Numbered from the stretch's first letter, positions 32,514-41,723 are shown. The stretch: 62,061 nucleotides of DNA from UASB124 sp041662445 (GCA_041662445.1 JBAZSL010000009.1:1-62061); one strand, 5' to 3'. Notes: a model not told the origin generated them from the letters alone. Numbers and translations are program-made.

Positions 32514-34790
32514 ATGGTTAATCAGACGCACGATTCTTTGTATCGTCGTGAAGTTATCGCCGTTGGTTATGCAACCGTGGTTGCGTACAGCGCCCTGGCA
32601 TTATTTTCATATAGCCCACACGATAACACGATGTTTCATTTTTCAAGTACTACTGGAGCCGTTATCAATTGGGCAGGATCTATTGGCGCCAATATGGCAG
32701 CATTACTCTTTTTTCTGCTCGGTGCTGCGGCCTACGTGTTGTGGGTGGCGTCTCTTTTCCCTCTGTATGTACTCATTAAAAAATCACCTGTTGAAGATGT
32801 AAAGCGCCGCGGGCTGTTGCTCCTTGTCGAAGTTATTGTTGCGGCAACGCTGTGCGCACTGTATGGATTGTCATTTCCCTCAGGTGTTGCAGGTGGAATG
32901 CTTGGCTCATACGTGCATCGTGTTCTGGTTGCAGCGACGGGGGGCATAGGCAGTCAACTGGTGATATGGAGTGTGTTGTGGATAACGGTGGCGCTTTTTG
33001 CACGTGTGCCGCTACTCTCATTAATGGTGTCGTTGTGTAAACGTTGTGGCTCATGGTGTATGCAAAAAGGGCGGTTGCTGGTTACACGGCGTACTCCAAC
33101 GGTGGCGTCGTGTGAGGGTGCCGTTAAAATTGAAACGTTTGATGCGGAAGTATCCCCACATAATCCTGCTATCAGTGATGAACAAGCGGTGCCTTGTGAC
33201 GTGTTGAGCGAAGAAGCGCGTTGTCGTCTTGCTCGTTATGAGATTCGTCGCACCTCGCGCCATGATAAAATTTTTCAAACTCCCGTGGTAATTATTCCCA
33301 ACTCGGTGTTGACCCGCAACATTTTTGCAACCCCTGATGATGCTTCGCAGTGTCTGTATGACGCCATCAAGGCGGCGATGCGTGGCGCTCCCGCAGCATC
33401 CTTTCAACTACCCGATGTAGACCTACTTGATGTTCCTCCGGCAACTAAAGAGCAGGAGTCTGGCGAACAACTCGAAAAGCGTGCGCGCAAAGTTGAAGAA
33501 AAGCTTCAACATTTTGGTATCAATGGCAAAGTAGTGGCAATTAAGCCTGGTCCTGTGGTGACCATGTTTGAGTACAAGCCGGAGATTGATAGCAAAATTA
33601 GTAAAATACTCGCGCTTGAAGATGATCTTGCCATGGCGCTTTCGGCGCAGAGTATGCGCATTCTTGCCCCCATCCCCGGAAGAAATGTAATCGGCTTTGA
33701 AATAGCAAATGAAGAACGCGAAACGGTAAGCTTTGCGCGTTTGATAGCGAGTCCGACCTTTGAAAAAAATTCAGCGCTCCTTCCTGTTGCACTTGGCCTT
33801 GATAGTGCCGGTGATCCGATTATTGAGGACTTGTCACGTACGCCGCACTTATTAGTAGGTGGAGCGACCGGTTCTGGCAAATCGGTAGCGCTCAATACTT
33901 TTATACTGAGTTTGTTATACAAAAAAACGCCAGAGGACTTAAAACTTATTTTAATTGATCCAAAGCGTTTAGAATTTACGCCTTATGCCGACATTCCTCA
34001 TCTACATTTTCCTATTGTTACCCAACCTGCCCGTGCAGCGGCAGCGCTTGCGTGGGTTGCACAAGAGATGGATGCTCGTTATACCGCAATGGCTGTAGAG
34101 GGCGTGCGCAGTATTGCCGAGTATCATAAAGTTGATGCACCCGATAAGCGGGCCATGCCCTATATCGTCGTGATAATTGATGAGCTTGCAGATCTTATGA
34201 TGGTGGCGGGCAAAGAGGTTGAAACGCACATTGTGCGCATTGCTCAAATGGCGCGTGCTGCCGGTATTCATCTGGTGTTGGCAACGCAGCGTCCATCGGT
34301 TGAGGTGGTGACCGGTCTTATCAAAGTAAACTTTCCCAGCAGAATTGCATTTAGAGTTTCGTCCAAGGTTGATTCACGTACTATTTTGGATACACAAGGG
34401 GCTGAAAGGCTTCTTGGACGTGGTGATATGTTGTGGATGCAGGCATCCTCTTCAGACCTTAAACGTGTGCACGGTGCTTTTGTTACTGATAGCGAAGTGG
34501 AACGTGTGGCCGATTTTGTACGTGCACAAAAAAGTGTTGAGTATTTAGACCTTGATGAGGTTGTGCTTCGTAATAACCATACCAACGTTGATGATTGGAG
34601 CGACGAGCTTTATGAACAGGTACGTGAGTTTGTCCTATCGGTGGATGAGATTTCGATCTCCATGTTGCAGCGTCATTATCGCATAGGGTTTAATCGCTCG
34701 GCCCGTTTGATTGAAAAGCTCGAATTGGACGGCCTTGTGGCCCCGGCTCAGGGGAGCAAGCCGCGCAAGGTTTTGCACGATAAAGCTTGA
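32514..34790 (+). CDS. ftsK: DNA translocase FtsK
   Basis: 758 residues, behind AAGAGGAG. Four hydrophobic segments occupy roughly residues 12-165 (inner membrane). A short linker follows, then the motor with Walker A GGATGSGKS at 449-457, Walker B VVIIDELADLMM and the LATQRPSVEVVTG segment. The C-terminal winged-helix gamma domain reads SMLQRHYRIGFNRSARLIEKL, which binds KOPS and contacts XerD. It pumps chromosome termini through the septum at division. A Xer-type recombinase is encoded at 41724-42659. The linker is short compared with the E. coli protein but normal for many bacteria. Confidence 0.96.
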   Translation: MVNQTHDSLYRREVIAVGYATVVAYSALALFSYSPHDNTMFHFSSTTGAVINWAGSIGANMAALLFFLLGAAAYVLWVASLFPLYVLIKKSPVEDVKRRGLLLLVEVIVAATLCALYGLSFPSGVAGGMLGSYVHRVLVAATGGIGSQLVIWSVLWITVALFARVPLLSLMVSLCKRCGSWCMQKGRLLVTRRTPTVASCEGAVKIETFDAEVSPHNPAISDEQAVPCDVLSEEARCRLARYEIRRTSRHDKIFQTPVVIIPNSVLTRNIFATPDDASQCLYDAIKAAMRGAPAASFQLPDVDLLDVPPATKEQESGEQLEKRARKVEEKLQHFGINGKVVAIKPGPVVTMFEYKPEIDSKISKILALEDDLAMALSAQSMRILAPIPGRNVIGFEIANEERETVSFARLIASPTFEKNSALLPVALGLDSAGDPIIEDLSRTPHLLVGGATGSGKSVALNTFILSLLYKKTPEDLKLILIDPKRLEFTPYADIPHLHFPIVTQPARAAAALAWVAQEMDARYTAMAVEGVRSIAEYHKVDAPDKRAMPYIVVIIDELADLMMVAGKEVETHIVRIAQMARAAGIHLVLATQRPSVEVVTGLIKVNFPSRIAFRVSSKVDSRTILDTQGAERLLGRGDMLWMQASSSDLKRVHGAFVTDSEVERVADFVRAQKSVEYLDLDEVVLRNNHTNVDDWSDELYEQVREFVLSVDEISISMLQRHYRIGFNRSARLIEKLELDGLVAPAQGSKPRKVLHDKA

Positions 34791-34822
34791 CAATTTGCGG
34801 CGTGGACGTAATTTTTCTTCAT

Positions 34823-35237
34823 TAGACATCTTTCGAAATCTATTTGTGCGTGACAGTCTGTAAGAAAGATTTTAGAACGCGAAATCTTTGTCATTCCAGG
34901 CAACTTTGTCATCCTGGGTAATGCGAAAACTTTGTCATTCCGGGCAAGGACCCGGAATCCATGGTTATTTTAGTGCAGGTATTAAGAAACGGCTTGAATT
35001 GTATAACTATGTCAACGATGCTTTACGACGAGAAAAACAACTTAAGGGGTGGCATTTTTGATCGATCCAAGATTTGGTAAGTCTGGATCCCGGGTCCTTG
35101 CCCGGGATGACAAAAACGTGCGGCCGGGCCTGCCCTTCGAAGCCAGTCTCGGCGTAGGAGGGATGACAAAAGCCGCGGCCAAGTGACAAAAACCGTGTCC
35201 ACGATAGCTAGGTTAAACAGGTTTTGACAGAGATCTA
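34823..35237 (+). mobile_element. TIR element, copy 5 (non-autonomous, degenerate ends), before murF
   Basis: About 415 bp between TAGACATCTTTCGAAATCT and a degenerate right end TTTTGACAGAGATCTA. Hairpins lie at 34937-34958 and 35087-35108. The unit CTTTGTCATTCC is repeated about three times before the left hairpin. The GIY-YIG remnant starts at the shared junction (GGTATTAAGAAACGGC), then lacks a few more codons. A CCTGCCCTTCGAAGCC unit lies near the right end. The murF ATG starts three bases beyond the element. Confidence 0.8.
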
Positions 35238-35239
35238 TT

Positions 35240-36700
35240 ATGAAACTAACCAAAGATTTTTTAACCAACTCACTCCCGTATGCAACATTTCTGTTCGGCG
35301 ACGCCCCCATGACGGATGCCGACTGGTGCACCTACGCGCACCACCCCGAAGTTGGTGTATCGTTTGATACGCGCACGCTTGCGCCTGGCGAGTTGTTTAT
35401 TCCCCTCCCCGGCACCATTTGTGACGGTCATGATTTTATAGAAGAGGCGCTGAAGCGAGGGGCGAGTGGTTCATTGATAGCTCGGGAACGCTACGCGTGC
35501 CGTGAAAAACTCTCTACAGAACAGAAGTATAAAAAACTTTTTATCATTGTTCCTGATGTTCAACAGGCACTGTGTGACCTTGCTACTGCCTGGAGAGCGC
35601 AGCTGACCTGTCCTGTGGTTGGCGTTACCGGATCATTGGGTAAAACATCGACCAAAGAGATGGTGCGTTCGATACTTGAGCATGCTGGAATTACGGCATA
35701 TGTTTCATTCAAAAATTACAACAATGTGCTCGGCGTATCCTACAATGTTCTGCGCATACCGTCATCGGTAGCGGCAGCAGTACTTGAGATGGGTATTAAT
35801 GATGTTGGCGAAATGCGCCTCCTTGCCACCATCGCTCGTCCAACCATGGCGCTTATCACCTGTGTTGCGCACACACATACTGAAGGACTCGGTAATTCAT
35901 TGGCCGCAGTTGCTCGGGAAAAATGTGAAATTTTTTCATTCTTTACGCACGATAATGTTGGCATTGTTCCTGGTGATCAAGCGATTTTGGCAAAAAGATC
36001 TTACGCTCATAAAACGATTTATTTTGGGTTGCGAGCACGCAACCAGATTCGTGCCCGTGCGGTTCGTGTTACCACGCAGGATGATGGCGCCTTTATCACC
36101 GAATTTAATCTGTGGTGCGGCGGCGATAAAGCAGTGGTACGCATGCAGGGCAATCATCCAAGTATTGTTCATAATGCACTTGCTGCCAGCGCTATAGCTC
36201 ATTTTTTGCGTGTGCCACTCTCGGTCATTGCTGCAGGGCTTGGAGCATATCGTGGCACCGACGGTCGCTTTCGTATAAAAAAGCTTAAAGATAATAAGGG
36301 CATTGTTCTTGATGACTGCTATAACGCAAGCCCTGAAAGTATGCGCGCGGCACTATGTGCGTTGACGCAATTTAAGGCGCATGGTCGTAAAATTGCCGTT
36401 CTTGGTGACATGCTTGAACTTGGAAGTAATGAGCGCCGTTGGCATCGTGCCATTGGTATCTTGATTGCTAAAAAAAGTGCTGATATTGATCGTCTTGTTC
36501 TTGTGGGTAAGCGGGCCCGTGACATAGCGGCCATGATTCCATCATCGTTGTCATGCCAGTGTGTTGATGATTGGCAGGCTGCTGCGCACGCCGTGAACGC
36601 ATTACTCTTAGAACAGTCTCCTGCCGTGGTGCTGGTTAAAGCTTCGCACGGCATGCAGCTTGATAAATTGGTTCGTTCTCTTGTTGAAGAGTGTCGGTAA
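35240..36700 (+). CDS. murF: UDP-N-acetylmuramoyl-tripeptide--D-Ala-D-Ala ligase
   Basis: 486 residues. The ATP-binding loop is VTGSLGKTSTKE (Gly131-Ser137 region). The central and C-terminal domains show NYNNVLGVSYN, ALAASAIAHFL, LDDCYNASPESMRAAL and VLGDMLELG, all typical of MurF. It adds D-Ala-D-Ala to the peptidoglycan precursor in the cytoplasm. The start codon lies three bases past TIR element copy 5, and the nearest ribosome-site candidate (CAGAGA) belongs to that element. The D-Ala-D-Ala ligase and other mur genes are not nearby. Confidence 0.95.
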   Translation: MKLTKDFLTNSLPYATFLFGDAPMTDADWCTYAHHPEVGVSFDTRTLAPGELFIPLPGTICDGHDFIEEALKRGASGSLIARERYACREKLSTEQKYKKLFIIVPDVQQALCDLATAWRAQLTCPVVGVTGSLGKTSTKEMVRSILEHAGITAYVSFKNYNNVLGVSYNVLRIPSSVAAAVLEMGINDVGEMRLLATIARPTMALITCVAHTHTEGLGNSLAAVAREKCEIFSFFTHDNVGIVPGDQAILAKRSYAHKTIYFGLRARNQIRARAVRVTTQDDGAFITEFNLWCGGDKAVVRMQGNHPSIVHNALAASAIAHFLRVPLSVIAAGLGAYRGTDGRFRIKKLKDNKGIVLDDCYNASPESMRAALCALTQFKAHGRKIAVLGDMLELGSNERRWHRAIGILIAKKSADIDRLVLVGKRARDIAAMIPSSLSCQCVDDWQAAAHAVNALLLEQSPAVVLVKASHGMQLDKLVRSLVEECR

Positions 36701-36790
36701 CTCCATCGACGCATCTTTTTCCTCCTGATTTACCAATCCTTGTTCTGGGTGGAAAAAAAGGGTAAGGTGAAAAGGTGAAAGGAGAACACA

Positions 36791-37300
36791 ATGAATACCA
36801 TTAAAAGCCTTGATAATCTTCTTGGTCTTCCGCGTAAAATATTGCACTATCACGGTGTTGATGGCCTTGCGCAAATTGTTTTGCACGAGCTGGGGCATCA
36901 TGATTCATTTGGTATCAGCAAAGCCGGCTATCTTGTCGATAATCCCGATTTTGGATGTATGCGCGGCATTGCAGGCTATCAGCGCGATGAATGTGCGTAT
37001 CATAAACCTGATGTGTGGAATGATCCTTACGCATTTGTGTCTGATATGCAGTCCGCAAAATTTCATGGTGATGTTGCAAAATTTTCGCATACCAATCTCA
37101 CGCGTAATGATCATGATGACATCGATGAACAATCGGTTCACGCTGTTGGCCATATGTTGGGGATGAAAAATCCATTATGGATTGCATGGCCTATGCAACA
37201 CGGAAATAACGGTGTGCTCTTGTTCGAACAGAATAGTCAGGCTGCCGCTCATCATCGTGATATTTTTCAGCACTTCGTACCACTTCTCAGCCTCTGTTAA
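36791..37300 (+). CDS. Hypothetical protein with HExxH motif
   Basis: 169 residues behind a very good GAAAGGAG site, so very likely a real gene. There is no signal peptide. Residues 32-36 read HELGH (LHELGHHDSF), the zinc-binding pattern of many metallopeptidases. The protein is rich in His and Asp, for example NDHDDIDEQSVHAVGHMLG, which could offer a third metal ligand. I do not recognise the family, and HExxH can occur by chance, so protease activity is only a possibility. Its 3' end overlaps the convergent lyase gene by four bases. Confidence 0.72.
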   Translation: MNTIKSLDNLLGLPRKILHYHGVDGLAQIVLHELGHHDSFGISKAGYLVDNPDFGCMRGIAGYQRDECAYHKPDVWNDPYAFVSDMQSAKFHGDVAKFSHTNLTRNDHDDIDEQSVHAVGHMLGMKNPLWIAWPMQHGNNGVLLFEQNSQAAAHHRDIFQHFVPLLSLC

Positions 37301-39138
37301 TTCAAAGCGTCTTGTCTCATGATAATTAATTGTTCTTTCTTCTCGCGCGTTGTTGCAACCAACGTTGTACTCGGTTCTTGAGCGCCATAGCGTGGCGAAA
37401 CAAAATCAGATTGTTGCACAAATTCTAGTGTTGTCTGGAGTGTTGCGATACGCAACCCATCATACGTAATCAACCAGGTATGAGCACTACATTGTTCGAT
37501 CGTGATTGCTGGCGCGACATGAAGCGCCCACGCCAGTGCAACGTCATTTTCTTTTTTTTGTTTACGTAACCCTGGCCAATCGGTGATAGAAAAGATTCTT
37601 TTCTGCGGTTGGTAGGTTATTGTACGGTGCAGAACCATATCGTCCGTTTGATAATAGTCATGCATGTTGAGTTCGTGATCAGTTGCACGTGCTTTGGGTG
37701 CTGGTGGATGTGCCTGTCGCTTGAGTACAAAAATATTGGTGGGGTCGTAAGCGTTTGGGGTTGTTGTCCAGAAAGTATTATGTGCTGCATACGAGCGAAA
37801 ATAATTCCGTTGTGCCGCATCGTTGGTGTAGCAATAGGTTCCAGGATCAACGAAGATCGGAATCCCCCTCATGCTCAGCGTAAAAGCAAGACTGTCATGA
37901 TGAAAATGTCCCGTTGGCTGGTGCTGGTGATAGGTTGGGTGCCTGAATGTTGCGTGAATGAAGGGATCTTTGATAATGGAAATGCCGAAGTGGGGGTAGG
38001 TGATGAGGGTGGGCTTAATAACCGGTTCCACTCGTCCCCCATCTTCATCACCAATGTGTACAAAATTCCCTCTATGATCAGTGCAGTCGTCAATAAATTT
38101 TTGCATGCGTGCGAGCTTTACGCGCGTAGCATCAGGTATCACAATGTCGGAATGATCACCGAGTGTAACAAAAAGTTCTACAAGCTCTGTTACCAAGCGG
38201 TGATAATGTGTTGAGCCTTCGTACTGGGTCCCATCATCAAGTATCTGCTGCTCAAGTTGGGCACATATTTTACGTGCGGTTATATGGCGAGCGCGTTCAT
38301 ATTTTTTGATAAACCGTAGGCAGGTGCACAGATAAAAATGCCCTATCAGATCTGCAAGATAGTGATTATTGGGGCGGTCTGATACCTCCCAATTATGCTC
38401 AAGATAATATGCGTGATGTTCAAGCAGCGTGCTATAGTGTGCCCAAAATTCAGCCGTGATCATTGGTTCATTTTTAAAAAAGTGCAGAGCATGCACCAGG
38501 TTAATGCCGCGCAGTGCCACTTCCATAGGATTGGTCCAATTCACGCCATGGAGAAAGGGATTGTTGGTGCACCAGTCTTCAAGATGACCGACAAAGGTGG
38601 TGACATAGCGTTCGGAGCGTTGGCCATCATGTGTAGCGCGTGCATGAAGAAGGCCGTGTCCAAGATCATAGAAGTGCCCAAGCCGAGAAAGTTCCCATGG
38701 GATTTTAATATCAGCTTGCGCAGTATGTGACGATGCCGGAATGGCAATATCAGTATAAAAAGCAGTGCGCCACGATGGGGGACTTGTATGAATGCTCGTG
38801 AAATCGTGGTGCCAGGCAATCGATCCGGAAAATGTGTAAGGTTTGTGTCCAAGAACCTGAAAGGTCTGCTGCATCGCCCGGTCAGCGCGCGGGTAAACAT
38901 CGTGATGGGGGTTTGGTACGTGGTGATTAAGAAAATCAAATGCATGATCGGCGCGAAGCTGGCTGAGTATCTGATGCGGATGCATGGCGATGGAGGAGTG
39001 GTACGCTTGTTCGTGTTGGTTTCGCCATGCTCGTATAAAACGCTGCTTTCTGATGCGATGATAGATGAGCCAGATGGCGACCAATGGTCCCATCTCAATA
39101 AGTCGTGTAAGGAAACGAAGACTTTTTTGTGGTAGCAT
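37297..39138 (-). CDS. Heparinase II/III family protein
   Basis: 613 residues from the ATG at 39138 (MLPQKSLRFLTRLIEM); a longer frame would run into the divergent trpS region. The N-terminal half is an alpha-helical toroid with NHYLADLIGHFYL and DDGTQYEGSTHYHRLVTEL. The C-terminal half is beta-rich with HHDSLAFTLSMRGIPIFVDP, GTYCYTNDAAQRNYFRSYAA and HNTFWTT, the typical heparinase II/III signature. Family members cleave acidic polysaccharides or act in exopolysaccharide and glycan turnover. No clear signal peptide is seen, although a weak hydrophobic stretch (GPLVAIWLIYH) is near the N-terminus. No other glycan genes are close. The substrate cannot be predicted. Confidence 0.88.
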   Translation of the reverse strand: MLPQKSLRFLTRLIEMGPLVAIWLIYHRIRKQRFIRAWRNQHEQAYHSSIAMHPHQILSQLRADHAFDFLNHHVPNPHHDVYPRADRAMQQTFQVLGHKPYTFSGSIAWHHDFTSIHTSPPSWRTAFYTDIAIPASSHTAQADIKIPWELSRLGHFYDLGHGLLHARATHDGQRSERYVTTFVGHLEDWCTNNPFLHGVNWTNPMEVALRGINLVHALHFFKNEPMITAEFWAHYSTLLEHHAYYLEHNWEVSDRPNNHYLADLIGHFYLCTCLRFIKKYERARHITARKICAQLEQQILDDGTQYEGSTHYHRLVTELVELFVTLGDHSDIVIPDATRVKLARMQKFIDDCTDHRGNFVHIGDEDGGRVEPVIKPTLITYPHFGISIIKDPFIHATFRHPTYHQHQPTGHFHHDSLAFTLSMRGIPIFVDPGTYCYTNDAAQRNYFRSYAAHNTFWTTTPNAYDPTNIFVLKRQAHPPAPKARATDHELNMHDYYQTDDMVLHRTITYQPQKRIFSITDWPGLRKQKKENDVALAWALHVAPAITIEQCSAHTWLITYDGLRIATLQTTLEFVQQSDFVSPRYGAQEPSTTLVATTREKKEQLIIMRQDALN

Positions 39139-39186
39139 AGCTCGTGACGTTAAATTGTAAAAAAACAAGACTTCAGGAGCAATACC

Positions 39187-40191
39187 ATGAGTGATAAAAA
39201 AAAGATAGTTCTTACGGGAGATCGTCCGACAGGCCCCTTGCATCTTGGCCACTATGTTGGTTCACTTAAAAATCGTGTTGAGTTACAACGTACGCACGAT
39301 CAATTTGTGCTCATTGCCGATGTGCAGGCATTGGCGTCAAGTCCCGGACAGCATGAAAAAATTAAAGACAATGTGCTTCAGGTTGCACTCGACTATTGTG
39401 CGATTGGCATTGATCCAACGCAGTCGACTATTTTTATTCAATCACTGATACCAGAAATTGCCGAGTTGACTATGTTCTATCTCAACCTGGTAACAGTGGC
39501 CCGTTTGCAACGCAATCCAACGGTCAAAGATGAAGTTAAACAAAAGGGATTTGGCACCAATATCCCTGCAGGCTTTTTGATGCATCCGGTCCATCAGGCT
39601 GCAGACATTACCGTGTTTGATGCTGACCTTGTTCCCGTTGGGCAAGACCAAGTTCCGCTTGTTGAGCAAACGGTTGAAATTGTGCGGTCGTTTAATCGCA
39701 TTTTTGCACCGGTGCTCAAAGAGCCTCAGGCCATGGTTCCTGCGCAAGGCGCCCGCCTACAAGGTCTTGATGGCAAGGCCAAGATGAGTAAATCGTTGGG
39801 CAATGCTATCTATCTTGGTGATTCTGCTGACGAACTCTTACGCAAAGTAATGAGCATGTACACCGATCCCAACCACGCCCATGTGAGTGATCCTGGAACG
39901 GTTGAAGGCAACGTTGTCTTTGCATACCTAGATATTTTTGATGCACGCAAAGATGAAGTTGAAGAACTTAAAGCACATTACCGTCGCGGTGGCCTTGGTG
40001 ATACCGTCATTAAAAAACGTTTGAATGAGGTTCTCCAGGGAATTCTTACCCCCATCCGTCAACGACGCGAGCAACTTGCCAAGGATCCAGCAGCAATTAT
40101 GGCGATGCTGCTTAAAGGAACTGAGCGTGCGCGTGGAGTTGCGGCGACGACGATGGCGCGTGTGCGGCAGGCGATGAAGTTGGTGTATTAG
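39187..40191 (+). CDS. trpS: Tryptophanyl-tRNA synthetase
   Basis: 334 residues behind CAGGAG. The class I signature is PTGPLHLGHYVG (residues 14-25) and the KMSKS loop is GKAKMSKSLGN near residue 200. AGFLMHPVHQAADI and VGQDQVPLVE are also typical of TrpRS. It charges tRNA-Trp in the cytoplasm. The stop codon TAG at 40189-40191 is made from the TA and first G of TIR element copy 6, so the element lies exactly at the gene end. Length is normal, so the element probably restored rather than truncated the frame. Confidence 0.96.
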   Translation: MSDKKKIVLTGDRPTGPLHLGHYVGSLKNRVELQRTHDQFVLIADVQALASSPGQHEKIKDNVLQVALDYCAIGIDPTQSTIFIQSLIPEIAELTMFYLNLVTVARLQRNPTVKDEVKQKGFGTNIPAGFLMHPVHQAADITVFDADLVPVGQDQVPLVEQTVEIVRSFNRIFAPVLKEPQAMVPAQGARLQGLDGKAKMSKSLGNAIYLGDSADELLRKVMSMYTDPNHAHVSDPGTVEGNVVFAYLDIFDARKDEVEELKAHYRRGGLGDTVIKKRLNEVLQGILTPIRQRREQLAKDPAAIMAMLLKGTERARGVAATTMARVRQAMKLVY

Positions 40192-40821
40192 ACCTCTTTC
40201 GAAACCTATTTGCGCGTAACATTCTGTAAGAAAGATTTTAGAACGCGAAATCTTTGTCATTCCGGGCAAGGACCCGGAATCCATGATTATTTTAGTGCGG
40301 GTATTGGGAACATGAAACCGTTTGCTGTATACATCTTATGCAATAAACATAATGGTACTTTGTACATAGGTATTACCAATAATCTGCAGCGACGGATGTT
40401 GGAGCACAAAAATGCCGTTGTGGAGAGCTTCACCAAACGATATGGTCTTACACGGCTTGTTCATGTTGAATTGTTCAACTATGTCAACGATGCTCTACGA
40501 CGGGAAAAACAACTTAAGGGGTGGCAACGCCAATGGAAAATTGACCTTATCGAGCAACAGAATCCACAATGGCTTGATTTATACGATCAATTTTTCAAGC
40601 CATGAAAGCTCAGTTAACAAGTGTATCCTCGACAAATTTTATATTTTGAAATGCGTTGCTTTATTTAATTGATCCAAGATTTTGTAATGGATCCCGGGTC
40701 CTTGCCCGGGATGACAAAAACGTGCGGCCGGGCCTGCCCTTCGAAGCCAGTCTCGGCGTAGGAGGGATGATAAAAACCGCGCCAAAGATAGCCAGGTTAA
40801 ACAGGCTGCGAAAGAGGCTTA
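40189..40821 (+). mobile_element. TIR element, copy 6 (full length, with intact GIY-YIG gene)
   Basis: 633 bp. The left end is TAGACCTCTTTCGAAACCT and the right end is the degenerate complement GGCTGCGAAAGAGGCTTA. Hairpins lie at 40259-40280 (ATTCCGGG/CCCGGAAT) and 40691-40712 (ATCCCGGG/CCCGGGAT), in inverted orientation and enclosing the nuclease gene. A CCTGCCCTTCGAAGCC...GTAGGAGGGATGA unit lies near the right end. The left end forms the trpS stop codon and the right end touches the stop codon of the next, convergent gene at 40822. It is the only copy in the window with a complete nuclease frame. Confidence 0.85.
40312..40605 (+). CDS. Small GIY-YIG nuclease domain protein, carried by TIR element
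   Basis: 97 residues from the ATG at 40312 (MKPFAVYILCNKHNG). The GIY-YIG core is complete: VYIL at 6-9, LYIG at 17-20, Arg27/Arg28 in NNLQRR, His32, and the Glu65 in RREKQLKGW that would hold the metal. It ends IEQQNPQWLDLYDQFF, typical of the stand-alone GIY-YIG family (COG2827-like). These single-domain proteins are assumed to cut DNA, but their biological role is poorly defined. The gene is enclosed by inverted hairpins and terminal inverted repeats, and truncated relatives exist in five other elements here. Only a weak GGGA ribosome site is present. Confidence 0.9.
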   Translation: MKPFAVYILCNKHNGTLYIGITNNLQRRMLEHKNAVVESFTKRYGLTRLVHVELFNYVNDALRREKQLKGWQRQWKIDLIEQQNPQWLDLYDQFFKP

Positions 40822-41721
40822 TTAAATTTTCTTCCCAAACCGCGCATAAATGCTGCAGGGCAGTGTGCGTCCGCCTTTATGTTCAGCAACATGAAGTTCT
40901 CCGCATTCAATAGCAGCGGCTTGCTTGGGGAAAAAGTCTGCAAGCACGTTGGCAAGGATGGTCGCCGAATGCCCCATGGCATACCCATTAAAAATTACAA
41001 AAATTGGGTGAGGTGTAAGTACCTTCATGCACAACTCAAGAAGTTGGCTCACATGCTTTTCGAATGAAAAAACTTTGCCACGATGATCGCGACCAAATGC
41101 TGGTGGATCAAAAATAAGTGCATCATAGGTGTTGCCGCGTTTAATTTCACGGGTGACAAATGAGGCGCAGTCGTCGACGATAAACCGAATAGCAGACGTG
41201 TCGAGTTTGCACAGTTGTTGATTTTCGCGTGCCCAGCTTACTGCAGGCTTGGATGCGTCAACGTGACATACCTCGGCTCCTGCTGCTGCGGCACACAATG
41301 TTGCGGCACCAGTATATGCAAAAAGGTTGAGGACGCGCGGGCTCTGTCGCACTGATTGAATTTGACGAACCATCCAATCCCATTGAGCAGCTTGTTCAGG
41401 AAAGATGCCAATATTTTTTGATATTCCCATGCGGAGCTGGCAGGTAATGCGTTGAGCTTTTTCTTGCCCAACGCTTGGTAGGTGATACGAAAACAACCAT
41501 GGCTCTCTGAACGTTGCAGTTTTGTGCCATGACCAGGCGTCCTTGGTATCTTTCTGGTAAGTTGCCGATGCATTTTTCCAGAGATCCGGTGATTTTTGCT
41601 GCCATAAGCAGGTGTTGTCGGGACGGATAATAATGTTACTGCCCCATTGCTCCAAGCGGAGGCCATTGCCAGAATCCAAAAGACGATACGTTGTGGTTGA
41701 GGGAGGTGTCATAATATTCAT
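40822..41721 (-). CDS. Class I SAM-dependent methyltransferase, RlmI-like
   Basis: 299 residues. The SAM-binding motif is VLNLFAYTGAATLCAAAAGA, with the acidic residue in CHVDASKPAV, and the catalytic-region motif is LIFDPPAFGRD. This is the pattern of RlmI/YccW-type 23S rRNA cytosine methyltransferases, though the N-terminal PUA domain of RlmI is not obvious here. The substrate is probably rRNA, which is inference. The stop codon at 40822 is adjacent to TIR element copy 6. The Xer recombinase gene ends only two bases upstream of its start at 41721, so the two may be co-transcribed. Confidence 0.85.
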   Translation of the reverse strand: MNIMTPPSTTTYRLLDSGNGLRLEQWGSNIIIRPDNTCLWQQKSPDLWKNASATYQKDTKDAWSWHKTATFREPWLFSYHLPSVGQEKAQRITCQLRMGISKNIGIFPEQAAQWDWMVRQIQSVRQSPRVLNLFAYTGAATLCAAAAGAEVCHVDASKPAVSWARENQQLCKLDTSAIRFIVDDCASFVTREIKRGNTYDALIFDPPAFGRDHRGKVFSFEKHVSQLLELCMKVLTPHPIFVIFNGYAMGHSATILANVLADFFPKQAAAIECGELHVAEHKGGRTLPCSIYARFGKKI

Positions 41722-41723
41722 AA

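Noticed and set aside
37609..38214. 201-codon plus-strand frame
   Set aside because: It is antisense to the heparinase-type gene, has no ribosome site and no family-like sequence.
4618..40821. Repeated short palindromes as a CRISPR array
   Set aside because: The repeats are scattered, not regularly spaced with unique spacers, and there are no cas genes. They are parts of TIR elements and REP-like units.
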